Shown: positions 1 to 10,630, counted from the stretch's first letter. The stretch: DNA of 64,000 nt from JBIOHP01 sp044449065 (GCA_044449065.1 JBIOHP010000007.1:62001-126000), one strand, 5' to 3'. Numbers and translations are program-made. Notes: a model not told the origin generated them from the letters alone.

Positions 1-29
1 ACGTCATCGGCAAGCGCGAAGGAATAATC

Positions 30-506
30 ATGGGAAAAGTCGTCACTCTGGATGAATTAAAATGCGAGCGGGAACGGCTACGCACGGAAAAAAAGAAAGT
101 TGTTTTTACCAACGGGTGCTTCGATATCATCCACCGCGGACACGTGGAATACCTGAAAGGCGCGAAGGCAATGGGGGATGCGCTTATCGTCGGCGTGAAT
201 AGCGATAGTTCCGTGCGCCGTATTAAAGGACCCGGCCGTCCAATCGTGAACGAAGCGGATCGGATGTACGTGCTTGCGACGTTAATTCCCGTGGACTACG
301 TCTGCTTGTTTGACGAAGAAACGCCGTATGAATTGATCGCCGCTATCGTGCCCGATGTTCTCGTGAAAGGTTCCGATTGGGACGTCGGCAGTATCATCGG
401 CAGGGATATTGTTGAAGCAGGCGGCGGGAAAGTTGCCACCATCCAGTTTGTGCAGGACCGCTCCACATCGTCGATTATTAAAAAGATTCTGGAGCGTTGT
501 CCGTGA
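30..506 (+). CDS. rfaE2: D-glycero-beta-D-manno-heptose 1-phosphate adenylyltransferase (RfaE2-like)
   Basis: This 158-residue protein matches the cytidylyltransferase-type domain that transfers AMP from ATP to heptose 1-phosphate. That step makes ADP-heptose for the lipopolysaccharide inner core, in the cytoplasm. The nucleotide-binding signature is visible as TNGCFDIIHRGHVEYL near residues 27-42, followed by GVNSDSSVRRIKGPGRP and a late VQDRSTSSII that matches the ISTT-like motif of the family. Its length equals the adenylyltransferase half of bifunctional HldE, so the kinase (RfaE1) is presumably a separate gene, perhaps just left of the window. The ATG at 30 has GAAGGA a few bases upstream. 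The frame is also open to the window edge, so a fusion to an upstream kinase domain cannot be excluded. tamB follows 22 bases after its stop. Confidence 0.92.
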   Translation: MGKVVTLDELKCERERLRTEKKKVVFTNGCFDIIHRGHVEYLKGAKAMGDALIVGVNSDSSVRRIKGPGRPIVNEADRMYVLATLIPVDYVCLFDEETPYELIAAIVPDVLVKGSDWDVGSIIGRDIVEAGGGKVATIQFVQDRSTSSIIKKILERCP

Positions 507-528
507 ACCGCCTGATGCGGGATATAGA

Positions 529-3500
529 ATGAGAAGACGCATCCTGAAATATTTTTTATTTATCGGGCTTTCAATTCTCCTGCTGCTGCTCGTCATTGCT
601 GCAATTACCCAAACGCCCTTCTTTAAAGACCGTTTGCGGGTTGTGCTTATCCAATCGCTTTCATCGCAGGTGAAAGGATCGGTTCAGTTAGGCGTGATTC
701 GCGGAAATTTCCTCACCGGTTTCAGTATTGATTCATTGATTCTTTTCCGGGGCGATGAACGTTTTTTGAAAACCGGGATGCTTACGATTCATTACGATCC
801 CGTCATGCTTGTGAAGAAAAAACTCAGCATTCAACATTTATCTATCGTCAATCCCGAATTTTACCTTACCCGCTCAAGCGCGGGCGAATGGAACTTCAAC
901 ACTCTTCTTGTGGAAACGGAGAATAAAAATCCCGGGGTTTTCGATTGGAACGTCGCGGTGAAAGAGTTATCGATTACAGGCGGTTCAATTGAGATCGTCG
1001 ATTCCGTTGCGCTGGCGCAAAAGGAACACGCGCAATTATCGCCCTCGCAAGTCGATTACTCCCACATCGCAATTCAGGGATTGGAACTGCACGGCAGCGG
1101 CACGTACGCTTCCGAAAATATTAACCTTACAATTAAAACCGCGGTAGCGAGCGCTCTCGTCCCCGGATATAAGCCCTTCTCGTTTGCAGTAAATCTTGCG
1201 GCTAACAAAAGCGGCGTCACGGCGCGGAATTTAACCTTCTCAACCGGTCATTCAGATATTGAAATGAACGCAGCAATTCACAAGCTGAATATTTTTTCCA
1301 AGCTCGCCGCCGGAGACATTCAAAACGATTCGGTTGCGGTTCACCTCCTTGCGCGTAAAATAGATTTCGGTGAATTGGAAAGTATTTTGCATTTCGGACG
1401 CACCCTGAAGGGATCAATGTTCGTGCAGATGGACGCTGTCGGCACATTCGGCAATCTGAGCATAACACGACTGCAGGTTCAGACGCCCCGGAGTCTTTTG
1501 AAACTATCCGGAACAATTAAAAATTTACACAATCCGAAAGAGATCGTTATCAATGCTGTCCTTGGCGACAGCAAGATCGATGGACCCGAACTTGCGGCGC
1601 TGCTTCCCCAGTCCGAGGTTCTCAACCTCGAAAACGCGGGCGTGATAACTTCATTTATTCAATACTCGGGCACACTCAACGATTTCACCGCCGCTGTATC
1701 ATTAAAGGGAAAATTCGGCGACCTCGAGGCGAAGGGCAAGATCAGCGCCGCCGACACGATTCCGAAATACGATATCGTATTTTCCACCCGCGCTTTTGAT
1801 ATACAGAAAATGTTTCACGTCGATATACCCATTACGGGCACAATGGAGGGAACACTTAAGGGCGCAGGCACTACGCTGGACAACATAGCAAGCACGTTAA
1901 CGCTCGACATCGATACGGTTAAATTCCGCAGGACCAAATTTGCCGGATCGAAAATTCTGGTCAATGCCGCTCCGCATCACCTGGATGGAACAATCGACCT
2001 GCATGGCGGAGAAAGCGTGCTGATCAATGCATCGACGGATTTCAAAGATGAACGGTATCCATCACTGACAGCGGATGTGGTTTTGAATTCATTTGATTGT
2101 TCGGGCGTTTTTCCCGATTCCACCCTTCGGACTTCGTTATCCCTGAAGGCAAACCTTTCTACTGTCGGGAAAACGGTTGACGACCTTAGCGGAACATTAT
2201 CGCTGGATACCTATGATTGCCTCATTAAAGGCGCCGATATTTCAAACAAGCATCTTGATCTTACGCTCAACCAGCGCAATCTTGACGAACGGTCCCTCGT
2301 CGTCAAATCAAGCGTTGCGGATGCGGAACTGAAAGGCAAGTTTGACCTGGATATCGTGGAAGCGTATCTCACTGAACAGATCCCCCACCTGTTCAACCGG
2401 ATCGCGAAACACGCATCTGCGGATACAAGTCAGCGAATCAATCAAAAAGCTGTTGCCATAATTCAAAAGCATAGCTCCGAAGGGAAAAATCTCGATTTCG
2501 ATTATTCGATCGATATTAAGGATTTCTCCCCCGTCAGCAGGTTTATAAGCAGCGAGCCGATGAGCGTGAATGGAAAAATTTCCGGGAGAATAACCGGCGA
2601 CGCAGAACAGCTTTCATTAAATACGAATGCCAAGATCAATAACCTGGTGATTGGAGAAGGAGACAGCGCCCGGGTCTTCGACAGCGCATCGGTTAATTTC
2701 GATATTCACAACATAACGCTTGACCATACTCTGCGGAACATTTCCGGAAATTTAACTTTTTCAATCCAGAAAGCGTCGCTCCCCTCTCCCACGCTGACAA
2801 ATTTCAGGGGATCTGCGACATTCGGCGACTCGCGAAGCACTATTTCACTTTATTCTACTCTGGATTCGAATCATTCAATTGCCTTGCATGGAAACGCAAT
2901 TATTGAACCGCGCACATACCAGATCGATCTCGATACTCTTCGTTATACCAATACGGATTATTCTCTGGTCAACCGGGGAGATATTAAAGCCCTAATCAAT
3001 CCGGCAGGAATATCAATAACAGAAGCAATCTTCAAACACGAAGGTGATTCGGTCACCGTTTCGGGAATATGGAAGGGAGACCGGTCGTTTGACGCTCAAG
3101 CATCACTGCCGAACTTTCCCCTCCAGGAGTTGAACACGTTCTTTCATTCCGTGAATGCAAAACACCGTGATATCGGATTCAAAGGGAAATCGACCGTCGA
3201 CATACACTTATCGGGGACTCCGGAAAATCCGGTTATACAATTTAAGGCAACCAGCGATTCAACCTATTACCGGTTGACAAAACTTGGCTGGGTAAACGCC
3301 AACATTTCTTATGAAAACCGTGTTGCCCAGGTGGATATTACTACCAGACCCGAACGCACCGACTCGATGCCGAATCTTGAAATTTACGGGACATTGCCGA
3401 TCAATCTCGCGTTCAAAGGCGTCTCCAAACGCTTCCCGGACATCGAGCAGGATCTTCATGTTCGGTCGAATGGCTTTGAGCTTGGAATCCTTCAGTGGAT

Positions 3501-5061
3501 ATTCCCGGAACTGGAAAATCTTTCCGGCGCCGCAGTCTCCGATCTCCACATAACCGGTACCCCTCAAGAGCCGGATTACGCAGGATCCTTCGCTGTTAAA
3601 AACGCGCATTTTATTTTCGCCCCGAATAATATCCCTTACATCATGGAGGGAACCATGGTTCCGAAGGGCAATAAAATTTCACTTGAAAATTATACCATCA
3701 AAAATGTCCCGGAAGAACAACTCAAAGGAACGATGAAAGTCGATGGCACTTTAACGATAAAGAATTTCGATCTTGAATCATTCGATCTCACCGCCAATGG
3801 CGATCTTCTGGTTGTCAGTGAAGCCACCCGGCGAAATCTATCGACATTTTATGGCACGATATTTATAGAAACTGCGTCCGGCGGAGCGCATTTTAGCGGA
3901 ACCCAGGATCACCCGAATCTCACCGGTCAGCTTAACATCCGGGAAGCAAACCTGGTGTTCCCTCCTGCAACAGGTGAAGTTGCCGGACCATCTACGCAAA
4001 CCTTACCGTACATCGTGGTGAACGATACAGCAAAAGTGAGCGATTCCTTATCCCGCGGACAAACGCTGGCGCGCGTGAAAAACGATACTACAGGAAAAAT
4101 TCATTCGAATAAAATACAAACCGCAACCGGAGAGTCGTTTCTCTCAAAATTGCGGTACGACGTCATCCTTCAAACCGAAGGTAAAACGAGCGTCACTATG
4201 ATTTTCACGCCGACGACGAACGAGGAATTATACGCCGAGCTTGACGGGAAAGTTAATGTGGTAAATGATCACGGCACCCCGGCCGTTTTTGGAGACATTT
4301 CCATAGGATCGCAGTCGTATTACAATTTTATAAAACGGTTCACCGCAAGCGGAAAACTGCAATACGTTGGTCCGTGGGATAACCCCACAATGAATATCCT
4401 TGCAACCTACGAAGGGTACAAACAAAACGTTCTGGTTGATACGACCCGTACTTCAACGAAATCAAATACACAGGATAAGGTGATCGTTGAACTGAATATC
4501 AGCGGGACGCGGAAAGAACCGAAGCTTGTCATGGGTATGAAAGTGCAGACCGATCCGAACAAAGATCCTATCGATTGGTCCACGCAGGCAAAAGGCGGCG
4601 ATGTTCAGTCGGATGTGTTCTCTTTTCTCATGACCGGGAAATTCTACGATGAATTAACAGCGGCGGATAATGCGGCAATCTCCAATGTCGGCTCTTCAGT
4701 GAGTTCTTCTCTCGTATCGGGCTTCACATCAAACCTTCTCTCGGGAATATTTACAAACTTTCTCCAGAAAGAATTTCCATTTATCCAAAGCGCCTCGGTA
4801 TCGTACGAAGGGGGCAATCCGGACCTGAGAATCAGCGGTGAAGTCGCGAAGGGCAATTTACGATTCGGCGGCAAAGTATTAAACGATATCGGCAATGCCA
4901 ACGTCAGCTATCAGCTTAGTCTCGGAGAGATGTTAAATGCAAGATCGATACGAAATTTATTTATTGAACTCGACCATAAGGTGGAAGGCACGTACATTGA
5001 CGAAAGTCATAAAAATGCGACGACTAATTCCGCACGGATCTATTACCGGATATCCTTCTAA
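529..5061 (+). CDS. tamB: TamB-like translocation/assembly module protein (AsmA/DUF490 superfamily)
   Basis: This is a very long protein (1,510 residues from this start) with a single N-terminal membrane anchor (FLFIGLSILLLLLVIAAI) and then almost entirely beta-rich sequence. The C-terminal 300 residues have the DUF490/TamB character, including NGFELGILQWIFPELENLSG and a terminal part with YNFIKRFTASGKLQYVGPW. TamB-type proteins bridge inner and outer membranes and are linked to lipid transport or outer-membrane protein assembly. The frame is open from 409, but that start lies inside rfaE2; the ATG at 529 sits directly before the basic residues and transmembrane segment and is preferred. No TamA/BamA-like gene lies beside it. 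It is probably co-transcribed with rfaE2 upstream and rnr downstream (18-base gap), which would fit an envelope-maintenance operon. Confidence 0.85.
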   Translation: MRRRILKYFLFIGLSILLLLLVIAAITQTPFFKDRLRVVLIQSLSSQVKGSVQLGVIRGNFLTGFSIDSLILFRGDERFLKTGMLTIHYDPVMLVKKKLSIQHLSIVNPEFYLTRSSAGEWNFNTLLVETENKNPGVFDWNVAVKELSITGGSIEIVDSVALAQKEHAQLSPSQVDYSHIAIQGLELHGSGTYASENINLTIKTAVASALVPGYKPFSFAVNLAANKSGVTARNLTFSTGHSDIEMNAAIHKLNIFSKLAAGDIQNDSVAVHLLARKIDFGELESILHFGRTLKGSMFVQMDAVGTFGNLSITRLQVQTPRSLLKLSGTIKNLHNPKEIVINAVLGDSKIDGPELAALLPQSEVLNLENAGVITSFIQYSGTLNDFTAAVSLKGKFGDLEAKGKISAADTIPKYDIVFSTRAFDIQKMFHVDIPITGTMEGTLKGAGTTLDNIASTLTLDIDTVKFRRTKFAGSKILVNAAPHHLDGTIDLHGGESVLINASTDFKDERYPSLTADVVLNSFDCSGVFPDSTLRTSLSLKANLSTVGKTVDDLSGTLSLDTYDCLIKGADISNKHLDLTLNQRNLDERSLVVKSSVADAELKGKFDLDIVEAYLTEQIPHLFNRIAKHASADTSQRINQKAVAIIQKHSSEGKNLDFDYSIDIKDFSPVSRFISSEPMSVNGKISGRITGDAEQLSLNTNAKINNLVIGEGDSARVFDSASVNFDIHNITLDHTLRNISGNLTFSIQKASLPSPTLTNFRGSATFGDSRSTISLYSTLDSNHSIALHGNAIIEPRTYQIDLDTLRYTNTDYSLVNRGDIKALINPAGISITEAIFKHEGDSVTVSGIWKGDRSFDAQASLPNFPLQELNTFFHSVNAKHRDIGFKGKSTVDIHLSGTPENPVIQFKATSDSTYYRLTKLGWVNANISYENRVAQVDITTRPERTDSMPNLEIYGTLPINLAFKGVSKRFPDIEQDLHVRSNGFELGILQWIFPELENLSGAAVSDLHITGTPQEPDYAGSFAVKNAHFIFAPNNIPYIMEGTMVPKGNKISLENYTIKNVPEEQLKGTMKVDGTLTIKNFDLESFDLTANGDLLVVSEATRRNLSTFYGTIFIETASGGAHFSGTQDHPNLTGQLNIREANLVFPPATGEVAGPSTQTLPYIVVNDTAKVSDSLSRGQTLARVKNDTTGKIHSNKIQTATGESFLSKLRYDVILQTEGKTSVTMIFTPTTNEELYAELDGKVNVVNDHGTPAVFGDISIGSQSYYNFIKRFTASGKLQYVGPWDNPTMNILATYEGYKQNVLVDTTRTSTKSNTQDKVIVELNISGTRKEPKLVMGMKVQTDPNKDPIDWSTQAKGGDVQSDVFSFLMTGKFYDELTAADNAAISNVGSSVSSSLVSGFTSNLLSGIFTNFLQKEFPFIQSASVSYEGGNPDLRISGEVAKGNLRFGGKVLNDIGNANVSYQLSLGEMLNARSIRNLFIELDHKVEGTYIDESHKNATTNSARIYYRISF

Positions 5062-5079
5062 CACAGCGAAACCAGGGAG

Positions 5080-7221
5080 ATGACAACCGACGATCTTACA
5101 TTCTATAAAGAGCAAATTCTTTATTTCTTTTCAAAAAATCCAAAAGAGACCTACAAACCCAAAGAGCTCGCGCGCCGGCTTTCCATAAAAACCGAAGAAC
5201 AGTTTGAAATTTTTCTCAAAGCGCTCCATGATCTGAGCGAGAACGACCAGATTTCACAGGGACGCCGCAAACGATTCGGCATTGCAACCCCCGCCACGCA
5301 AAAGGCGAGGGGCATTGTGACCGTTACCAAGCAAGGCAACGGAATAGTTGAATTACTCCCCCCTCAACAAGGAAGCGTAGCGATTGCTGGACGATCTCTG
5401 GGCACTGCGCTGACAGGTGATACGGTTCTTGTGGCGCTTTATGCGCAATCCTCAACCACCCTGCCCACCGGTGTCTCCCCGGAAGGCGAAATTCTTGATG
5501 TGTTGCAACGAGGCAACCGGCCTATTGTTGGAGTTTTTCAAAGGTCGAAGCATTTTGATATTGTAGTCCCCGATGTAAACTGGATGACCCAGGACATCAT
5601 TATTCCGAAAGGAAGAACCAGAAACGCGAAACCCGGTCAGAAAGTCGTTGCTGTAATCGATGAATGGGAATCCCGGAATACGAATCCGGAAGGTCACATT
5701 GATGAAATCCTCGGGTCGGCGGGCGAGGTGCATACCGAGATGGCGTCAGTCGCGCGACAGTTTCAATTGCCGGAAAGTTTTCCGCCGAAAATCATAGCCG
5801 AAGCCGACGCTATCGATGAACAGATTCCACGCGAGGTAATCCGGGACCGCCTCGATCTTCGCGACGCAATTTGTTTCACCATCGATCCGGAAGATGCGAA
5901 AGATTTTGATGATGCAGTATCACTCCGAGATATGGGAGATGATAACTATGAGCTCGGGGTCCATATTGCAGACGTCTCACACTACGTCACACAAGGGAGC
6001 TTACTGGATCAGGAAGCATTACAACGAGGCACGAGCGTCTACCTTGCGGACGAAGTCATTCCGATGCTGCCAGAAAAATTATCAAATAATATCTGCAGCT
6101 TGCGTCCCCGCGTTGATAGGTTAACATACTCTACGATCATGACGGTCACCTCGCGCGGATTGGTCAAGGATTACCGGATCGCGAAAAGCGTCATCCATAG
6201 TAAACGCAGGTTTACCTACGAAGAAGTTCAGAAAATAATTGAGACAGGAAAAGGCGATCACGCAGATATAATCCGCTCTATGCATACACTGAGCAAACTA
6301 CTGCTGAAGAAACGGATGAAAGAAGGCAGCATCGACTTTGAGTCTGTTGAAACAAAGTTTCTTTTTGATGAAAAGGGAAATCCCGCAAAAATCATCAAAA
6401 AACTCCGGCTCGACGCGCATCGCCTCGTTGAAGAATTTATGCTGCTTGCCAATCAGGTTGTCGCCAAACATATCGGATTCGTGAAAAGCGAACAAAAGTC
6501 CAAACCATTTATTTATCGGATTCATGATACACCCGATCCTGATCGTCTCCGCGATCTTGCCGACTTTGTTCACCATCTCGGCTATTCATTAAATATAAGC
6601 GGACGCGTGACCTCGGCGGCGATTCAAAAATTATTGAACGACGTAAAAGGGAAGGAAGAAGAAAACGTTGTAAACGAAGTCGCAATCCGATCGATGGCAA
6701 AAGCGATCTATGCAGAAAAAAATATCGGTCACTTCGGCCTTGGATTTAAATATTACTCGCACTTCACATCCCCCATACGCCGCTATCCCGATTTAATGGT
6801 GCACCGTCTCCTGCATGAATATTCCCGCCGTCCGGCTCAAAAACGCCTCGCGGAATTGGACGGACAACTTCCGTACGTCTGCAAACAATCCTCCGAGCGC
6901 GAACGGGTTGCGATGGAAGCCGAACGCGCCTCAATTAAAGTTATGCAGGTTGAATATATGAAACGACATGTGGGCGATGAATTCCACGCCATTGTATCGG
7001 GCGTGATGAAATTCGGGCTCTTCGTTGAGATTGTCGACCTGCTTGTGGAAGGATTAATCCGTGTACGGGATATGGAAGATGATTATTATGTTTACGATGA
7101 GAAAAAATACGCCCTCACGGGAAAGCGAACTAAAAAGAGATACCGTCTTGGCGACAAAGTCACTGTAAAAGTCGTACGCGTCGATCCGCGCGAACGTGAA
7201 ATCGATTTTGTTCTACTATAA
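5080..7221 (+). CDS. rnr: Ribonuclease R (RNase II/R family 3'-5' exoribonuclease)
   Basis: The 713-residue product has the RNase R order: an N-terminal winged-helix region (residues 1-65), cold-shock/OB segments (about 75-230), the RNB catalytic domain and a C-terminal S1 domain (about 630-713, with HAIVSGVMKFGLFVEI). The catalytic acidic motif is intact at about 268-278 (IDPEDAKDFDD), and the conserved YSHFTSPIRRYPDLMVHR is present. It degrades structured RNA processively from the 3' end in the cytoplasm. The only Shine-Dalgarno-like run (GGGAG) abuts the ATG with no spacer, so initiation may be weak or coupled to tamB, whose stop is 18 bases upstream. No lysine-rich tail of the E. coli type is seen. 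Confidence 0.95.
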   Translation: MTTDDLTFYKEQILYFFSKNPKETYKPKELARRLSIKTEEQFEIFLKALHDLSENDQISQGRRKRFGIATPATQKARGIVTVTKQGNGIVELLPPQQGSVAIAGRSLGTALTGDTVLVALYAQSSTTLPTGVSPEGEILDVLQRGNRPIVGVFQRSKHFDIVVPDVNWMTQDIIIPKGRTRNAKPGQKVVAVIDEWESRNTNPEGHIDEILGSAGEVHTEMASVARQFQLPESFPPKIIAEADAIDEQIPREVIRDRLDLRDAICFTIDPEDAKDFDDAVSLRDMGDDNYELGVHIADVSHYVTQGSLLDQEALQRGTSVYLADEVIPMLPEKLSNNICSLRPRVDRLTYSTIMTVTSRGLVKDYRIAKSVIHSKRRFTYEEVQKIIETGKGDHADIIRSMHTLSKLLLKKRMKEGSIDFESVETKFLFDEKGNPAKIIKKLRLDAHRLVEEFMLLANQVVAKHIGFVKSEQKSKPFIYRIHDTPDPDRLRDLADFVHHLGYSLNISGRVTSAAIQKLLNDVKGKEEENVVNEVAIRSMAKAIYAEKNIGHFGLGFKYYSHFTSPIRRYPDLMVHRLLHEYSRRPAQKRLAELDGQLPYVCKQSSERERVAMEAERASIKVMQVEYMKRHVGDEFHAIVSGVMKFGLFVEIVDLLVEGLIRVRDMEDDYYVYDEKKYALTGKRTKKRYRLGDKVTVKVVRVDPREREIDFVLL

Positions 7222-7649
7222 GCGCTTAAGCTTCAGAATCTCACTCACCTGTTGAATTGACGCCGTACCGCTCGATTCAATAATAAAAAGATATACCGGA
7301 CAAGGCCTCACTCCTGAACTCCGATACTCCCCCAGGGACAAGTTATACCCCGCAATATGTAAATTGGGGCTATATCACTCAATTTAGTGATCCAGATTAC
7401 ATACCGGATTGATTTTCATCAATATTTTGGCTATTTCATAGTACTATTTATTGGGTCTCCTGATAAAATATCGTTTCGGCACAAGAATCGACACACAATA
7501 TTTCGATCATATAAGAACTGTGTGAATATATTATTATGCTGAGAATGGTGAATCATTGCCTCGACTATCTAAAGATAGTAGCGCGCTATATCGCGATGGA
7601 ATTGCACAGGAGTCTCATCTCATGAATATTTTAAGCATATGTATTTGCA
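7222..7649. other. Intergenic region between rnr and the hybrid kinase
   Basis: This is a gap of 428 bases with no convincing gene. On the minus strand the stretch from about 7387 to 7221 reads as about 50 open codons without a clear start and ends in a stop. It could be a gene remnant, but no family was recognised. Near the right end an AGGAG at about 7607 precedes a 12-codon ATG frame (7622-7660) that overlaps the GTG start of the kinase. No hairpin terminator was found for rnr. Confidence 0.4.
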
Positions 7650-10502
7650 GTGAAACCTGATCCGCACAATCGGGTTGTGAAAAAAACCGGTATAAAAGAT
7701 ACATCATCTGTTCACGGATTATCGCTCGATACTCCGGAAACTCTCCGTATTTTTTTTGAAACCAACCCGACGCCCATGTGGATTTATGATATTGAGAATC
7801 TCCATATTATTGCGGTGAATGACGCCGCTCTCGCTCAATATGGTTTTCGCCGGAAAGAATTTCTTTCCATGAACGCTTGGGACATCCTATCGAAAAACGA
7901 TATTACGACGTTGAATCATATAGCAGAGGAATCTCCAACGAATCAATCGAAGACATGCAACATACAACATCACAACAAAAACGGGTCATGCTCATCGATC
8001 AAAACATCGGCATATAATGTTTTATTTAACGGACATCATGCCCGGATCGTGGTTTCAGACTACAGCTCACCGGAACCAACGATAGAGACAAAACACAACC
8101 ATGACTCTGAATTATGGCGGAGATTCATGGATAATATCCCCGATAGCATTTATTTCAAGGACAAAGAGCTGCGGTTCACGAGAATCAACAAATCCTATGC
8201 GCAGTTTCTCGGACTCTCTTCACCCGACGACGCCGTAGGAAAAACAGAATTCGACTTTTTTCCACCGGGTTACTCGCATCGAAGCCGTAAATCAGAGCTT
8301 CAGATACTTGCCACCGGCGTCCCCTTAATAGCTCATGTGGAAGAAGTGAGACTTCGGGATGGCAAACAGCATTGGTTCTCCACAACAAAGATGCCTCTGA
8401 GCAATGGCGATGGGGTTATCAACGGGATATTTGGAAGTTCTCATGATATTACCGAATTAAAACGAATTGAATCGACACTCTCCCGCATCTCCGACCAGCG
8501 TAATTTACTGTTGAATATCACCCAATCGATCCTCTCAGAGATATCACTCAACGACGTAATCAATAAGATATTCAAATCGCTGGAACATGTGCTATCATAT
8601 GATTCGTGCGGGCTTTATATTCTCGATGAAGAATATCAGGTGCTTCGACCGACGATTCTTATTCATCCGGAATTCATTTCACCTGCCCTCGCATCATGGA
8701 CGATACCATACGGAAAAGGTATCCTGGGTTATGTGGCGCAATCAAAGAAGGGCGAGTTGGTCAACAACGCCCACCTTGATCCCCGATGTATCTATCCACC
8801 GGGGGCGGTAATCTCCTGCGAACATCTGATCAGCATTCCGGTCATGGCAAACGATAAGCCGCTCGGGGTTATCTTCGTGAGCAGGCAGGGTGAGCCGTTA
8901 TTTACGGTCCAGGAATTTGAAATGGTTGAATTATTTATCAGCCATGTCGCATTCGCTATTCAGCATGCCAGGTTATTTGAGCAAATTGTAGTCTCCGAGG
9001 AGCGGTACAGGGAGTTGTTCGAAGAATCCCGCGACGTGATATTCATCAGCACGCCCGATGGCAGGTTTAAAGATATTAATCCCGCCGGGGTGGAATTATT
9101 CGGTTACGATTCGAAAGAAGAATTGTTAAGCATCGATATACGCGAACACCTCTATACGAATCCCGAAGATAGAATAAATTTCATGCGGGAGATAGAGCAA
9201 AACGGATATGTGAAAGATTTTGAAGTCCGCGTGAGAACAAAAAAGGGAGAACATAAAACGCTTCTGGAAACAACAACAACGGTGCGTGATCAATTTAATT
9301 CAATCATCGGCTATCGCGGAATCATACGCGATATCACCCAGGTAAAAGAATTACAGGCGCGCCTGCTGCAATCTCAGAAATTAGAAAGTCTGGGAACTCT
9401 TGCAGGCGGGATCGCGCATGATTTTAACAATATCCTTGCGATCATCCTCGCATATGTCTCCCGACTCGAACGAGGAAAACTCGAACCCGGAGATATTTCC
9501 AAGAGTCTCGAAACAATTAAGAAGGCAAGCTGGCGGGGAGCCGACCTAATCAAACAAATATTGACGTTCGCGAGACGGACGGAAATCGTCGCAAAATCCA
9601 TCGATGTGAACGACGTGATTGAAGATATCTCGCGCCTGTTGAAAGAAACGTTCCCTAAAACAATATCATTGAACCTTAACCTGGCGCCCGATCTTCCCTC
9701 GATCAATGCAGATTCAAATCAACTTCATCAAGCCATTATTAATTTGTGTGTTAACGCAAAAGACGCAATGCCGGATGGCGGGGAAATAACCATTACAGCA
9801 ACTCTGGATATGGACAAGATCGTGAATGAGCGATTTCAGGAAGCGAAAACGTCGCCGTATATCACCCTTTCGATCTCGGATACCGGTCATGGAATGAAAG
9901 AGGAGACCCTCGACAGAATTTTTGAGCCATTTTTCACGACAAAAGACCAGGGCAGGGGCACTGGATTGGGACTGGCAATGGTGTATGGCATTGTTCAGAA
10001 CCACGATGGATTTATTCATGTTGATAGCGCTTTGCACAGCGGGACAACAGTTACAATATATTTACCTGCCGCTCCGGAAACGGTCTCAATACTGGATGTA
10101 GACTCGCCCGTCGAACCGTTAACCAGGCGCGGTCAGGAAACCATTCTGATCGTCGAAGATGAAAAGATGCTTTGTGAATATTTACAAAACGTTCTGGAAG
10201 GGGATGGATACACAATTATCACCGCCGAGGACGGACACCGTGCCGTCGACGCCTATATGGAACATAAGGATGATATCTCTCTGGTTTTTTCCGATATTGG
10301 TCTCCCCGGAATGAACGGATGGGAAGCCGTCAAGAAAATGCTTAAGGTCACGCCTTCTCTAAAAGTCATTTTTGCGACCGGCTACCTCGATCCGGAAATC
10401 AAGAATGAGATAAATCATGCCGGCGTTGACGGGTTTATTCATAAACCGTATCGTCCCGAGGAAGTTCAGAAAAAAATTCGCGTAGCGCTGGATAACCAAT
10501 AG
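7650..10502 (+). CDS. Hybrid sensor histidine kinase (PAS-PAS-GAF-PAS-HisKA-HATPase-REC)
   Basis: This is a 950-residue soluble hybrid kinase. Order: PAS (about 30-140), a second PAS with KDKELRFTRINKSYAQFLG (about 150-275), GAF (about 290-435), a third PAS (about 445-560), HisKA with the H-box LAGGIAHDFNNIL (phospho-acceptor His about 590), and HATPase with NLCVNAKDAM, DTGHGM and GTGLGLAMVYGIV. A C-terminal receiver (ILIVEDE, phospho-acceptor Asp about 882 in SDIGLPGMNGW, FATGY, HKPY) completes it. No transmembrane segment is seen, so it probably senses a cytoplasmic small molecule, redox state or light cue through the PAS/GAF modules; the ligand is unknown. The start is GTG because a stop lies 18 bases upstream in frame and no ATG is near. 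No cognate response regulator is adjacent; the sigma-54 regulator at 38.9 kb is a possible but unproven partner. Confidence 0.9.
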   Translation: MKPDPHNRVVKKTGIKDTSSVHGLSLDTPETLRIFFETNPTPMWIYDIENLHIIAVNDAALAQYGFRRKEFLSMNAWDILSKNDITTLNHIAEESPTNQSKTCNIQHHNKNGSCSSIKTSAYNVLFNGHHARIVVSDYSSPEPTIETKHNHDSELWRRFMDNIPDSIYFKDKELRFTRINKSYAQFLGLSSPDDAVGKTEFDFFPPGYSHRSRKSELQILATGVPLIAHVEEVRLRDGKQHWFSTTKMPLSNGDGVINGIFGSSHDITELKRIESTLSRISDQRNLLLNITQSILSEISLNDVINKIFKSLEHVLSYDSCGLYILDEEYQVLRPTILIHPEFISPALASWTIPYGKGILGYVAQSKKGELVNNAHLDPRCIYPPGAVISCEHLISIPVMANDKPLGVIFVSRQGEPLFTVQEFEMVELFISHVAFAIQHARLFEQIVVSEERYRELFEESRDVIFISTPDGRFKDINPAGVELFGYDSKEELLSIDIREHLYTNPEDRINFMREIEQNGYVKDFEVRVRTKKGEHKTLLETTTTVRDQFNSIIGYRGIIRDITQVKELQARLLQSQKLESLGTLAGGIAHDFNNILAIILAYVSRLERGKLEPGDISKSLETIKKASWRGADLIKQILTFARRTEIVAKSIDVNDVIEDISRLLKETFPKTISLNLNLAPDLPSINADSNQLHQAIINLCVNAKDAMPDGGEITITATLDMDKIVNERFQEAKTSPYITLSISDTGHGMKEETLDRIFEPFFTTKDQGRGTGLGLAMVYGIVQNHDGFIHVDSALHSGTTVTIYLPAAPETVSILDVDSPVEPLTRRGQETILIVEDEKMLCEYLQNVLEGDGYTIITAEDGHRAVDAYMEHKDDISLVFSDIGLPGMNGWEAVKKMLKVTPSLKVIFATGYLDPEIKNEINHAGVDGFIHKPYRPEEVQKKIRVALDNQ

Positions 10503-10582
10503 ATGGGTGTTAAAAAATGTTTTGAGACGGAATGACGTCCCAAGAGATTGGCATTTTATAAACTCTCGCTAATCAGTAAAGA

Positions 10583-10630
10583 AAGAAAAAGCCGGGCAAC
10601 CCCAAAAAACATTTAAGGATGAACCCGGCT
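10583..10630 (-). terminator. Rho-independent terminator of the fumarase gene
   Basis: On the minus strand, arms AGCCGGG (10630-10624) and CCCGGCT (10596-10590) enclose a 27-base loop. The second arm is followed by TTTTTCTTTC. It lies 40 bases beyond the stop codon of the minus-strand fumarase. Confidence 0.75.

Noticed and set aside
1..27. Possible 3' end of an upstream gene ending TAA at 25-27
   Set aside because: The stretch is too short to identify. All three plus-strand frames are open or nearly open here, so assignment is not possible.
7221..7387. About 50 open codons on the minus strand after rnr
   Set aside because: The codons look gene-like but there is no start codon, a stop lies just upstream and no family was recognised; treated as possible remnant only.
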